IMG/VR virus record: IMGVR_UViG_3300028800_000094
Span: 1 to 64,000 of that record
Source: a virus
DNA length: 64,000 nucleotides
Reading direction: 5' to 3' (one strand)
This document shows, piece by piece, positions 22,798 to 31,386 of this stretch. How positions within the stretch are numbered: position 1 is the first letter of the stretch; every line of letters starts with the position of its first letter. The translations under genes and the position numbers were made by a program. The notes beneath the pieces were generated by a model. That model was not told where the DNA came from. It ran no database searches and worked only from the letters and a program-made list of their open reading frames with translations.

Positions 22798-24446
22798 CAG
22801 CCGATCTTCTCGACCATAACCTGGGTGTATATTTCGCTCGTACCCGACGAGATCGCGATACCACCCGCCTGGGTCGAGCTAACCCAGTGTCCGATTTCGA
22901 ACGTCTTGGAGCCGGTGATTGTAAAAGCGCAATCGATAATCGAGTTCGTGGTGTTGGCTATCGGAGACGTCGAATTCGACCCGAGGGCGGTAGCCGCAGA
23001 ATCCGTCACGTTGTAAAGGCGAATCTGATGGTTGCAGTTTACTGCGCTCGCCGATGCCCGAAGGACGTAAATACCAGCCGGGAGCGTAAAGGTGTTTGAA
23101 GAAAGTACGCTGCCGATGCTGTCGACGACCTTCTGGTTTAGGACGCGCGTGTTCCAGGTCGTACCCGTAAGGTTCCCTGGTCCGGTTCCCGACGGCTCCT
23201 GATCCTGGAGGAACAAGACGCCGCCATTCGCAAGCGCGCCGCCCGAGGACGAGATGACCGGTCCCTGGCCAAGCGCTGTATCCGTGAGCGCCGTAAAGGT
23301 TCCGGCCGCCGCGCTCGATCCGCCGATAACAGCGCCATTGATAGTACCGCCGATAACAGCGCCATTGATAGTACCGCCGGTAATCGCGACGGCGCCTGCA
23401 GCCTGCGTCGACATAGTCCCGAGGCCAAGGTTGCTGCGCGCGGTGCCGGCATTCGCCACATCGGAAAGGTTATTTGCGACCAGCAGCAAGCCAGTGACGG
23501 CAGTGCCGCCAACGTATTGCGCATTTAAGCCCGCGACTAGAGTCGTGGAGGTAACGACAAAGGGGGCATTTCCCTGCGCAAGAGTAGACGTAATCTGTCC
23601 AGTTGCGCTAATAGTTGTGAACGCACCAGAGCCCGGCGTCGTGCCGCCAATCGCTCCGGGAATCGCCCAGGTCTGTCCAAGAAGCAGCGACGCGTTGAGA
23701 TTCGCGACCGCTGTAGTCGAAGCGACGACCAGGGGGGCGGTGCCGGTGGTAACAGTCGAGGTAAACTGCCCAGAGGCTGACAGCGTCGTAAAGGCGCCGG
23801 CCGCCGTCGCGGATCCGCCGATCGGCGCCCCGTTAATCGTACCGCCGGTGATCGCAACTGCGCTCGCGTCCTGCACCGACATCGTGCCGAGGGACGTCGC
23901 GTCGAGCTGGAATTGCGTACCGTTGTATCGGATGACGTAGAGTGATCCGGCATTAACCTCACCCCCTGCAAGGGCAACCGGGCCGCCGGAGCCCGCCTTA
24001 TAGACGCTCTTCGCCCCGAGCGCAGAGACGTTGATCGTCAACGCACCGGAGTTTGAGAAGCCGGCGATGAAAGAAAAGGATTCTCCGGCGACGTAGGATG
24101 TCGCCGGAATCGACGGCGTCAGCGTCTGTGTATTCGCCGATCCGCCCGATGTCCCGGACCATTTTGCGCCCGAAGAAACGGTTGCGCGTATGGCTGCGAA
24201 GAACTGCGAGATCGCCGTCGAGAGGTCACCGTCGTCGAGGACGTCGGCGTTCAGTGCTTGCGAAACAAAGTTGGCGACGACGGCCGCCTGGAAGGACGAC
24301 TGGCGCCACGTCTTATTAAGCTGCTCGGAGATCGCGGTCCCGGCAACGTAGCCGGTCGAAACCGCCGGCAGCGCCGCATAGTCGGCCTGATCGAGGACAT
24401 TGGCCCCGCCACCGATTGCAAATGGGAGGAAATCTACGGTAGCCAT
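22797..24446 (-). CDS. Tail fibre protein
   Basis: 549 residues. The N-terminal ~110 residues (MATVDFLPFAIGGGANVLDQ, KTWRQSSFQAAVVANFVSQ) are shared with the paralogue at 24829-26070 and are probably the baseplate attachment domain. The shaft is made of repeated Gly/Ala/Thr-rich units (AITGGTINGAPIGGSATAAGAFTTL-like, quoted only in part) typical of trimeric fibres. The C-terminal ~120 residues, without repeats, are the likely receptor-binding tip. A 27-bp perfect tandem duplication lies in the shaft (23320-23373). Confidence 0.8.
   Translation of the reverse strand: MATVDFLPFAIGGGANVLDQADYAALPAVSTGYVAGTAISEQLNKTWRQSSFQAAVVANFVSQALNADVLDDGDLSTAISQFFAAIRATVSSGAKWSGTSGGSANTQTLTPSIPATSYVAGESFSFIAGFSNSGALTINVSALGAKSVYKAGSGGPVALAGGEVNAGSLYVIRYNGTQFQLDATSLGTMSVQDASAVAITGGTINGAPIGGSATAAGAFTTLSASGQFTSTVTTGTAPLVVASTTAVANLNASLLLGQTWAIPGAIGGTTPGSGAFTTISATGQITSTLAQGNAPFVVTSTTLVAGLNAQYVGGTAVTGLLLVANNLSDVANAGTARSNLGLGTMSTQAAGAVAITGGTINGAVIGGTINGAVIGGSSAAAGTFTALTDTALGQGPVISSSGGALANGGVLFLQDQEPSGTGPGNLTGTTWNTRVLNQKVVDSIGSVLSSNTFTLPAGIYVLRASASAVNCNHQIRLYNVTDSAATALGSNSTSPIANTTNSIIDCAFTITGSKTFEIGHWVSSTQAGGIAISSGTSEIYTQVMVEKIG
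23320..23373 (-). repeat. 27-bp tandem duplication in the fibre shaft
   Basis: Two identical 27-base units (23320-23346 and 23347-23373) each encode a nine-residue GTINGAVIG unit; a third, diverged unit follows. In-frame, so it lengthens the fibre shaft. Likely recent slippage. Confidence 0.9.
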
Positions 24447-24447
24447 T

Positions 24448-24819
24448 TTATTTTACCTCTGCTCCACGTGCAGCTATCCGATCTGCGACTCGCTTCGCAC
24501 GGACTATCTCTGCGGCCCTCGCGGAGTCTAGTTTAGCCTGATGCGAGGCGACAACGTCGGAGGTGTGATGCTTATCGACATGTCTGTGCACGATGGCCCA
24601 GTGGTCGTCCGCAATTTCAGGCCAGCCCATATTCACCAGATCATGGTGTATCTGCCGTTTAATGTAATCCTTCGTATTAATCGGGGAAAATACGAAGATA
24701 TGCCCGTCTGGAGGAACGCGATGATTACCGTTTTCATCGGTGTCTTGCTTCACAAAAAAGAACAAAAGCGACTTATCCTCAAGAATTTTAACGCTACTAT
24801 AGACAACCGATTTAGTCAT
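24448..24819 (-). CDS. Hypothetical protein between two fibre genes
   Basis: 123 residues. Begins MTKSVVYSSVKILEDKSLLF and includes PPDGHIFVFSPINTKDYI and a His-rich ADDHWAIVHRHVDKHH; the C-terminal part is charged and helical. Position between two tail fibres suggests a fibre accessory or assembly protein, but no known chaperone family is recognised. Somewhat AT-rich. Confidence 0.6.
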   Translation of the reverse strand: MTKSVVYSSVKILEDKSLLFFFVKQDTDENGNHRVPPDGHIFVFSPINTKDYIKRQIHHDLVNMGWPEIADDHWAIVHRHVDKHHTSDVVASHQAKLDSARAAEIVRAKRVADRIAARGAEVK

Positions 24820-24828
24820 GATGACCCC

Positions 24829-26070
24829 TCAGAGAACAGGGAAGAACCCGTTTATTTTGAAATCGTTCGCAGTGCATTGCGCGTTAGTCAACGCCGCGAA
24901 TGTAGTCCCGAGTCGGAGTGCCATAGCCGCCGTACCAGATGCGGGCGTAAAAAGAATGTGGCAAGTTGCCGAAATAGCACTATCACAAGCACCGTGCATA
25001 CAGGGTTGATCACCAGTTCCTTGAGTGCCGGGTAGTGATAGCGATGCCGTCGCCCCGCTAGCTGTTGATGGATAAGAAAAGCCCCCAGCTATAAACCAAT
25101 ACGGTCCAATCAGCATAATCCGAAGGTTAATGCCCGTTATAACAAGGCTCGCCCCACTCTGATCAGTAATTGAATACGTCGCACTCGTAATCGCTGTGAC
25201 AGCAGCCGACCCGCTAGTGGCGTTCCCAAGGATCGAGTACGCAGCCTGACTCTGAAAAGTCGAAACCGGGATAGTCCCAGCTCCTGCCACTGTTCCGGTA
25301 AATGTCGGAGAGGCAAGCGTTGGGCTTGTTCCAAAGACAAGCAGATTTGTCCCGGTCGCGCCCGTCGAAGTCACACCCTCGAAAGTAACGTGCCCGGTCG
25401 CCTGCAGCGTCGTAAAGTGACCAGCCGCCGGGGTTGACCCTCCGACAACCGCTCCATCGATCGTCCCGCCAGATATCGTGACCGCATTCGCATTCTGCTG
25501 CGCCATCGTTCCAAGGTCGGTGTCGCTCAACTGGAATTGCGTCCCGTCGTAGCGAACGGTGATGACGTTCCCGAGGAATATCTCCCCCCCTGTCAAGGGA
25601 ATCGGGCCGGCCGGCGAGTCCTTATATATGTTCTTCGCGCCGAGCCCGGATACGTTGAGGGTCGTCGCGCCAATGTTCGTCGTCCCTGCCACAAAGGCAT
25701 AGGCCGCGCCGGTAGCATAAGACGCCGACGCTGGGTTCGGTGTGATCGTCATAGCACCGGCGGTGCCGGCAGACGTACCCGACCAGCGGGCGCCCGCCGC
25801 GACGAGGTTTGTAACCGCCGTGGTCAGATTCGTAACAGCCGCCGAGAGGTTGCCGTTATCGAGGACGTCGGCATTAATTTGCTGGGAGACAAAATTGGCG
25901 AGCACAGCGGCCTGGAAGGCCGACTGGCGCCACGCTTTATTAAGCGCGGACGGATCTGCGATACCCACCTGAAAGCCGTTCGTGACGTAGCTTGAGGCCG
26001 CATAGGTAGCCTGCGAGGCCACCAGCGCGCTACCGCCCGTTGCGAATGGGAGAAAATCAACTGTGGGCAT
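24829..26070 (-). CDS. Tail fibre protein, paralogue
   Basis: 413 residues. The N-terminal ~200 residues align with those of the fibre at 22797-24446: VDFLPFATGG, NKAWRQSAFQAAVLANFVSQ, RWSGTSAGTAGAMT and FQLSDTDLGTM all have direct counterparts. The shaft is shorter and the C-terminus (about 290-413, MLIGPYWFIAGGFSYPST..., NDFKINGFFPVL) is unrelated. This is duplication followed by tip divergence. The coding sequence of the tip is more AT-rich than the shared part, which suggests an acquired receptor-binding module. Confidence 0.8.
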   Translation of the reverse strand: MPTVDFLPFATGGSALVASQATYAASSYVTNGFQVGIADPSALNKAWRQSAFQAAVLANFVSQQINADVLDNGNLSAAVTNLTTAVTNLVAAGARWSGTSAGTAGAMTITPNPASASYATGAAYAFVAGTTNIGATTLNVSGLGAKNIYKDSPAGPIPLTGGEIFLGNVITVRYDGTQFQLSDTDLGTMAQQNANAVTISGGTIDGAVVGGSTPAAGHFTTLQATGHVTFEGVTSTGATGTNLLVFGTSPTLASPTFTGTVAGAGTIPVSTFQSQAAYSILGNATSGSAAVTAITSATYSITDQSGASLVITGINLRIMLIGPYWFIAGGFSYPSTASGATASLSLPGTQGTGDQPCMHGACDSAISATCHILFTPASGTAAMALRLGTTFAALTNAQCTANDFKINGFFPVL

Positions 26071-26076
26071 GAGTCC

Positions 26077-26748
26077 TCATGTCAGGTAGTCGGCCCAAAC
26101 GCCGGTGCCGAAGCCGGCGATGGCCGAATTGTCGAGTCCGAAGCCGAACAGGGGGGAGTCGGGAACTGATGGGATAATGTAATGAGCGACTCCGACGCCG
26201 GCTGGGACGAGGTTAAGGTAGCCGCCCTCAAGCAGCGCCAGCGTTAGTGCGTCGGGTGCTGGCCCGAACAGCACCAAATCCATCGTCATATCCTGGTTGT
26301 CGACGATCCCGATCGTAAAGCCGGTGCCGGCAAAGAAGATATCCCAGACGCGATAGGCGTCGGGGATCGAGCCATTCCAGGCGTTCGCAGCTGCGGAAGC
26401 CCGCAGCAGCGTCCGAAAAGCGTCGTCGGGGAGCAGTACGATTTCGCTGATCGGGTTGAACGGCCCGAACCACGTGCCCTGGTCGAAGCCCAGGCCCACG
26501 GTATCGAAGGCGAAATAAACGTCGGTGATCGGCTCGCTGACCGCGCGAGTCTTTCCGATCCAGAGGCCGACCGAATCCAACTGGACGCCCACGGCGGTGT
26601 CCAGATCGTAGCCTTGCGGCATCGCCTGAAGAACGACCTGCTCGTCGGCCGAACCCTGCGTCAGCGTATTGATCACCGATACGAAGTTCGGAGCGAGCGC
26701 GTGCTCGCTTGTAATTAAGGCGAGATAGGGTGCGGTCGATCCGCTCAC
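26077..26748 (-). CDS. Baseplate-region protein, DUF2612 type
   Basis: 223 residues. Segments EQVVLQAMPQGYDLDTAVGV, QLDSVGLWIGKTRAV and FRTLLRASAAANAWNGSIPD match the DUF2612 family found between baseplate J and fibre genes of myophages. The C-terminal PLFGFGLDNSAIAGFGTGVW has the usual glycine-rich ending. Probably a tail/fibre connector. Overlaps baseplate J by a few bases. Confidence 0.8.
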   Translation of the reverse strand: MSGSTAPYLALITSEHALAPNFVSVINTLTQGSADEQVVLQAMPQGYDLDTAVGVQLDSVGLWIGKTRAVSEPITDVYFAFDTVGLGFDQGTWFGPFNPISEIVLLPDDAFRTLLRASAAANAWNGSIPDAYRVWDIFFAGTGFTIGIVDNQDMTMDLVLFGPAPDALTLALLEGGYLNLVPAGVGVAHYIIPSVPDSPLFGFGLDNSAIAGFGTGVWADYLT

Positions 26749-28151
26749 GTGACATTTACCGTGACGTCGCCGGTGATACCCTGCGCCGCTTCGTTAAAGG
26801 CGATGTCGACGTCGGAGACTAAGTAAACATTACTCGGAACCGGAACACTGCGCGCGGTAGGAACGCCCGGCGTGAAGGTGATGGCGTTCGACGTAACCGA
26901 CGTGACGGTCGGCTGGAAGGCCGCCGCGTTGTCGAGTACGAATCCGATCACCTGCCCTTTGTAGATATCCGTAGCGCTGGCGACGTCGATTACCGTGGCG
27001 CCCGCATTGTAGGGGCCGCCGGTCGTAACCGTATTGACGATCGGCGACGCGCGGGATTGCGAGAGCGACGCGATGGTATAGGTCGACCCAAGCGGAGCTG
27101 GAAGAGTTGCCGCAGCCTGCAGCGCCGCCAGATAGCTGATCCGACCAATCGGAAGCGCGTTGAGATATGCAACGATCGATGCCATGATAGCGGCCGTCGT
27201 CGTCGACGCGTAACCCGGAAATTGCTTGATCGTCAGCGTAACCGTGACCGCAACTTCGGCAAGCCGATAGAAGTTGATTGCGTTCGGTATCCCGACCGAG
27301 TCGGTAATAGTTTCCGTCGTCGTCCCATAGGTTCCGGTGCCTGGGGTGACCGTTTCGGCGATAGCTGTTGCTACCGCCACGGCATCCCCGCCCTCAACGA
27401 CGATCGATATGTTATGCGCTGGAATACCATTGGCATCAGCGGATACGGTCGGATTATTATATCCGAAATAGCGCTGCACGCCTGTCACGTCTGCGACGTT
27501 ACCGATAATGGACTCCATCACTGTCAGCGCCGGCAGCGCGGTCGAAACAGCCTGCCGCTGACGAAGCGCCGAATCAGTCTCCACAGGCGCCCCAGCCGTC
27601 GCCGCAGCCACGTTATTCGAAGACTGCCAGCCCAGGGTCGGCGTCAGGATGTTGACCAGCGTCGCCGCGTCGGCCGTAACGGCGCCGGGCGTCGTACAGG
27701 TTGCGGTCTCTACAATCGAGCCGCCACCGGGGATTGTAACGGTCGCCGGCAGCGCCCACTGGGTGTTGAGGCTTTGGTTATCCCCCACGATCCCATTCGT
27801 GATCGTCGTTCCGGCTTGCCCCACGATAGTAAGATCAGCCGTAGAATTCGTCGGAATATCCCGCGCGATGCCGTTGATCTTAACCACCGACGACAGCCCC
27901 ACCCCCTGACTCGTTGCGGGCGAGAACTGGTTGTAAACGAAGATGGCGACCTGATTGCTATCGTATTGCGCCTGGGCGAAGATCGCCAGCATCTGACCGT
28001 CTTGCGAATCGGCCGGGATAACAACGTCAGACCCATAAATTGACTGCATACTCGCTTGCAACGACGCGTAGATATCCGCATAACTCGGCGACGTGATTCC
28101 GAATTCGTCGACGGTGCATGCAAGCGTGGCCAGGGGGTACGGGCCGCTCAT
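26745..28151 (-). CDS. Baseplate J-like protein
   Basis: 468 residues. N-terminal TSPSYADIYASLQASMQSIY, SQDGQMLAIFAQAQYDSN and YNQFSPATSQGVGLSSVVKI form the typical start of baseplate J proteins, with the wedge-forming beta domain in the middle (ETDSALRQRQAVSTALP). Gene order gp25-like, J, DUF2612 is standard. It forms the baseplate wedges that surround the spike. Confidence 0.9.
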   Translation of the reverse strand: MSGPYPLATLACTVDEFGITSPSYADIYASLQASMQSIYGSDVVIPADSQDGQMLAIFAQAQYDSNQVAIFVYNQFSPATSQGVGLSSVVKINGIARDIPTNSTADLTIVGQAGTTITNGIVGDNQSLNTQWALPATVTIPGGGSIVETATCTTPGAVTADAATLVNILTPTLGWQSSNNVAAATAGAPVETDSALRQRQAVSTALPALTVMESIIGNVADVTGVQRYFGYNNPTVSADANGIPAHNISIVVEGGDAVAVATAIAETVTPGTGTYGTTTETITDSVGIPNAINFYRLAEVAVTVTLTIKQFPGYASTTTAAIMASIVAYLNALPIGRISYLAALQAAATLPAPLGSTYTIASLSQSRASPIVNTVTTGGPYNAGATVIDVASATDIYKGQVIGFVLDNAAAFQPTVTSVTSNAITFTPGVPTARSVPVPSNVYLVSDVDIAFNEAAQGITGDVTVNVT

Positions 28152-28507
28152 AGGGGCAGACTCGCGTTGATGGGAACGACGCCGTAAACTGATTTAACCG
28201 TCGCCGTGATATTCAGCTTTCGGATGGGGCCATCGAGCGTGCTTTGATAAGAGGTAATCTCGATCACTCCCTGCGTTTCGAGGATGCGCTGCTGAATAGC
28301 CGCGTCGTAAGTATTCGTGGTGCCCTTGCCGACCACTTCGGATCCGTAAGGCGTACCCTCGATAAAGTCGAGGAACCATTCGCCGGCAAGAAGCCGCAAG
28401 CGCGTCAGAACGGCCTGCGCGACGGTCGCCGGTATGTTGACCAGGAACGCGGTCGAGCCCGAGCAAAACGTGGAGTCGCCATCGGCGGTGAGAGCGCGGT
28501 AGCGCAT
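28148..28507 (-). CDS. Baseplate wedge protein, gp25/lysozyme-fold-like
   Basis: 119 residues. LTRLRLLAGEWFLDFIEGTP and AAIQQRILETQGVIEITSYQ correspond to the conserved core of small baseplate wedge proteins related to T4 gp25, here in the form common beside DUF2612 modules. It initiates sheath polymerisation at the baseplate in related systems. Overlaps baseplate J by ATGA. Confidence 0.75.
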   Translation of the reverse strand: MRYRALTADGDSTFCSGSTAFLVNIPATVAQAVLTRLRLLAGEWFLDFIEGTPYGSEVVGKGTTNTYDAAIQQRILETQGVIEITSYQSTLDGPIRKLNITATVKSVYGVVPINASLPL

Positions 28508-28512
28508 TGATC

Positions 28513-29289
28513 TTATCCTGTCGGTGTAGCGGTGCTGCCGCCACCCGTTGTGACGCCGCCGTGGATATGCGCGGAAACCGTATGGCCGCCGTTTGCGGTA
28601 ACTTCGCCGGTGGCGATAATCGCGCCGTCGAAGTTTGCGGTGTGGCCGCCGCCAACGCCGGATGTCAAATTGCCGTCAATTTGCGTATCCGGCGTGTTTA
28701 ACTCGATCTTGGTCGAAGCGTTCATTGTGATCGTCGGCGCCGTTATGTTGAGGCCACCCGGCGCCACGATATTCATTACGTGGCTGCCGGCCAGCTCGAC
28801 ATACATCGAACCGTCGTCGCTTCGAAGCTGGGTCGTCGTAGTCGATACCGCGTGCGGAAGATCCGTTTGCGAATAAACTCGCGGCAGGCAAAATCCGTCC
28901 GAGAGATCGTGCATACGAAGCTCGACCTGCTTTTGTGGAGTTGGCTTGCCCGACTTCCACCCGCCGGATTGCCACCAGCCGTCGATACAGCGGGAGGCAA
29001 AGATAACCAGCATGTCGTCGCCGGCAGCGAGCGGGAAGGTCAGCGAGAAGCCGCCACCACCCGGAAAGATGACCGGGCAGTTAATAAGCACCGGAAGATT
29101 GACGTTATTCCATTCGCCGGCAAGGTTTTGAAACTGCCCTAGAATGGAGGGCTGCAGCGATGCGACAAGCTTTATCGGATCGAAGGATAGAAGGTTGCAA
29201 GGCATCGCCGTCCAGAGCCCAGCGAGGCGGCCATCGAAGGCCATGCGCAGCGATTCCTGCGGGTCGTTGATTCGTTCGCGCGGATCCAT
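28513..29289 (-). CDS. Membrane-puncturing spike (Gp138-type / baseplate V-like)
   Basis: 258 residues. The N-terminal OB-like region (LWTAMPCNLLSFDPIKLVAS, VFPGGGGFSLTFPLAAGDD, ASRCIDGWWQSGG) is that of the Gp138 N-terminal family of central spikes. The C-terminal half is a Gly/Thr/Asn-rich beta-helix (APTITMNASTKIELNTPDTQ), ending HTVSAHIHGGVTTGGGSTAT. The HIH sits where spike tips bind iron with histidines. It pierces the outer membrane on sheath contraction. Confidence 0.88.
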   Translation of the reverse strand: MDPRERINDPQESLRMAFDGRLAGLWTAMPCNLLSFDPIKLVASLQPSILGQFQNLAGEWNNVNLPVLINCPVIFPGGGGFSLTFPLAAGDDMLVIFASRCIDGWWQSGGWKSGKPTPQKQVELRMHDLSDGFCLPRVYSQTDLPHAVSTTTTQLRSDDGSMYVELAGSHVMNIVAPGGLNITAPTITMNASTKIELNTPDTQIDGNLTSGVGGGHTANFDGAIIATGEVTANGGHTVSAHIHGGVTTGGGSTATPTG

Positions 29290-30338
29290 TATTGCGATCC
29301 CGATGGAACGGCTTGATTAACCGGAGCCGTAGCGTCAAGCTGCAGGCATACAAGGTTAGACGACCATTCCTCGCCACGCGTATCGCCCTCGTGCTCGATC
29401 ACAATTACACGGTAAATTCCGCTCGGCGTGGTGTTGGCGAAATTACGATCAGCAATAGGGGTAACGTTCGGGAACGCCTGCTCCTGTACCTGACTCGTCG
29501 TAATCAGCTCTTGGTTGATTTGCACTCGGCGCCCGACCTTGATCTTCGGATTAAGTAGACAACGGGCCTGGAGGCCGTCGATCGTAGCCTCGGGGAAATC
29601 GAGAAGACCGGTGCGTGGGTCGAGCTTAACTATCTCATCGGGCAAGTAGCCCGTCTGCTTCACCAGAGTTACCTGACCATTTTCAACGAACCACGTCAGA
29701 TTCTGTGATTTGGTAAGACTGCGCATATGATCGCGGTACATACCGAACATCACTTTTCCGCGCGGTAGTATACCGCCCTGCGCCACCAGATCAGTCTGCT
29801 GGTCGGAAATCGTGCCGCCGTACTGAGCGACTTCTTTCGATAGCCTTGCCAGAATATCGGCCGGGCTACTCGCTATCGGATCAAGCGTTGCGTTAATGGT
29901 GGCGTAATTTAGAAACGCATCACCGTCGCCAGCATAGATCTCGAGAAACGTGTCGGTGCCGCTATCGCGGCCGGTGCGGAGCTGGGTGATTGTACCGTCG
30001 AAGATCTTGCCGTACTGATTGCTGTTTTCGTAGCCGGCCTGCAGCACCACCCTAGTGAATTCGGTTTGGATCAGGCGTACCGTCGACGGCGAAAGATTGA
30101 AGATGCGAGCCACCAGCGATTTCGGCGTCTGCACGTCCGGTGCGCGAACCGAAAACTGGATGTGCATATTCGAAAGGTCGATGCCGCCGTTTCCGTTTTT
30201 TACTACCGTCGTCATCGCAAACGGAGAAGTAAGGTCATAGCCAAGCGGTACAAGCGAAGACGCCGGAGGCTTGCCGTAAATAATCAGTGAAATTCGACGC
30301 TTAAATAGCGTCTGTGACGGCGTCGGAGATTCGCTCAT
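29289..30338 (-). CDS. Baseplate hub / tail protein (gp27/gpD-like)
   Basis: 349 residues. Contains FSVRAPDVQTPKSLVARIFN, GYENSNQYGKIFDGTITQLR and TFLEIYAGDGDAFLNY, followed by QNLTWFVENGQVTLVKQTGY, the pattern of hub proteins that sit on top of the spike. Context between spike and tape-measure-proximal genes supports this. ATG overlaps the preceding gene. Confidence 0.75.
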   Translation of the reverse strand: MSESPTPSQTLFKRRISLIIYGKPPASSLVPLGYDLTSPFAMTTVVKNGNGGIDLSNMHIQFSVRAPDVQTPKSLVARIFNLSPSTVRLIQTEFTRVVLQAGYENSNQYGKIFDGTITQLRTGRDSGTDTFLEIYAGDGDAFLNYATINATLDPIASSPADILARLSKEVAQYGGTISDQQTDLVAQGGILPRGKVMFGMYRDHMRSLTKSQNLTWFVENGQVTLVKQTGYLPDEIVKLDPRTGLLDFPEATIDGLQARCLLNPKIKVGRRVQINQELITTSQVQEQAFPNVTPIADRNFANTTPSGIYRVIVIEHEGDTRGEEWSSNLVCLQLDATAPVNQAVPSGSQ

Positions 30339-30658
30339 GGGTTCGGGGATACAAAGAAAAGATGCCCTGTTGATCCAAGCGTCGTAAAGCTAGGAACGAG
30401 CGCCGGATCGTTATCGCTTTGAACGACCATTGCACCACCGTTTCCGATGCTCAAGTACGCAAGCTGCGCGAGAAGATCCGCGCCCGTAATCAGGGGGATG
30501 CCTAGAGCGATCGGAGTGTCGCCCTGGTCGGCTATGTCCATCATCCAGCATTGCGCTGGAATGCACCACGTCAAGCGTATCGTGTAGGTCGTTCCGTTGA
30601 GCGCGATAGTAAAGGTCTGCGGCGCCGGGATCGTGGGGATTTCGACTACGCTAACCAT
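30335..30658 (-). CDS. Small tail protein (DUF6983-like)
   Basis: 107 residues. FTIALNGTTYTIRLTWCIPA and WMMDIADQGDTPIALGIPLI are the hallmarks of a small beta-rich tail protein family that recurs between the hub and Dit-like genes. Exact role unknown. Confidence 0.7.
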   Translation of the reverse strand: MVSVVEIPTIPAPQTFTIALNGTTYTIRLTWCIPAQCWMMDIADQGDTPIALGIPLITGADLLAQLAYLSIGNGGAMVVQSDNDPALVPSFTTLGSTGHLFFVSPNP

Positions 30659-31386
30659 TACCCACCGAGCCCATGCAAATCGTCGGGAAGAACCGCGTTC
30701 AGCGCCGGGATATTCGCGTTATTACCGGGCGTTGTATTGAGGGCGCCAAGATCCGTTGTCGCCGCGTTGGCGCTTGGATTCTTCATCACCGTAGCGTCGG
30801 GAACAGTAATGATCGTCGTCTGCGCGAAGATAACCTCTTGAAAGACCGCTGTGATCATCAGCGCGTTTTCGGACTTCTCGTCGGTGGTAAGCCCGAGGCG
30901 CTCCAGCAGCATATTGGTATAGTTGCGCTTCCCAGTAACGAGGGAGACGACCGATCGGTTTACTTGCAGGCCCTGCAGCGTGGTGTAGATATCACGCAGG
31001 GCATTCCCGTTGCCGAAGTTTGGGACCAGCGAAGATATCGCGCCCAGGAGACCGGGATTCGACGGGCTGTTCGACCACCCCGCGCGAAGCTCCACGGTCG
31101 CCGGCATCTTAAAGGCGTGATCCGTAATAGCCGCCCCCTGTTCAACAGGGTGCTGGGTTATGCGGAGCACATCCTCGTGCTTCTCTTCGATGACGACCTG
31201 GGGATACAGTACGGTCGACGTCGGGCGCCCAAAGGAATCAATGGCTGGGGTTCCAGACGTATCGGTCGTCTGCCAAAGAATTTGGCGCGGAGGCGAGCCA
31301 CCCAGGATGCTATTAAGGAATGCAGCCCCACCGCGTGCGGCGCCCTGAAGCGCAAACGTAGCCGCGAAATTACCGATGCTTGCCAT
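30658..31386 (-). CDS. Dit-like tail/baseplate protein
   Basis: 242 residues. The central part (VIEEKHEDVLRITQHPVEQG then AITDHAFKMPATVELRAGWS, YTTLQGLQVNRSVVSLVTGK) is the N-terminal domain seen in Dit-like baseplate proteins of myophages, where it joins tail tube and hub. Located directly after the tape measure, as expected. Confidence 0.75.
   Translation of the reverse strand: MASIGNFAATFALQGAARGGAAFLNSILGGSPPRQILWQTTDTSGTPAIDSFGRPTSTVLYPQVVIEEKHEDVLRITQHPVEQGAAITDHAFKMPATVELRAGWSNSPSNPGLLGAISSLVPNFGNGNALRDIYTTLQGLQVNRSVVSLVTGKRNYTNMLLERLGLTTDEKSENALMITAVFQEVIFAQTTIITVPDATVMKNPSANAATTDLGALNTTPGNNANIPALNAVLPDDLHGLGG

Noticed and set aside
27057-28043. 328-codon plus-strand ORF opposite baseplate J
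   Set aside because: Arg/Asp-rich shadow frame of a well-recognised gene; no motif and no ribosome site.
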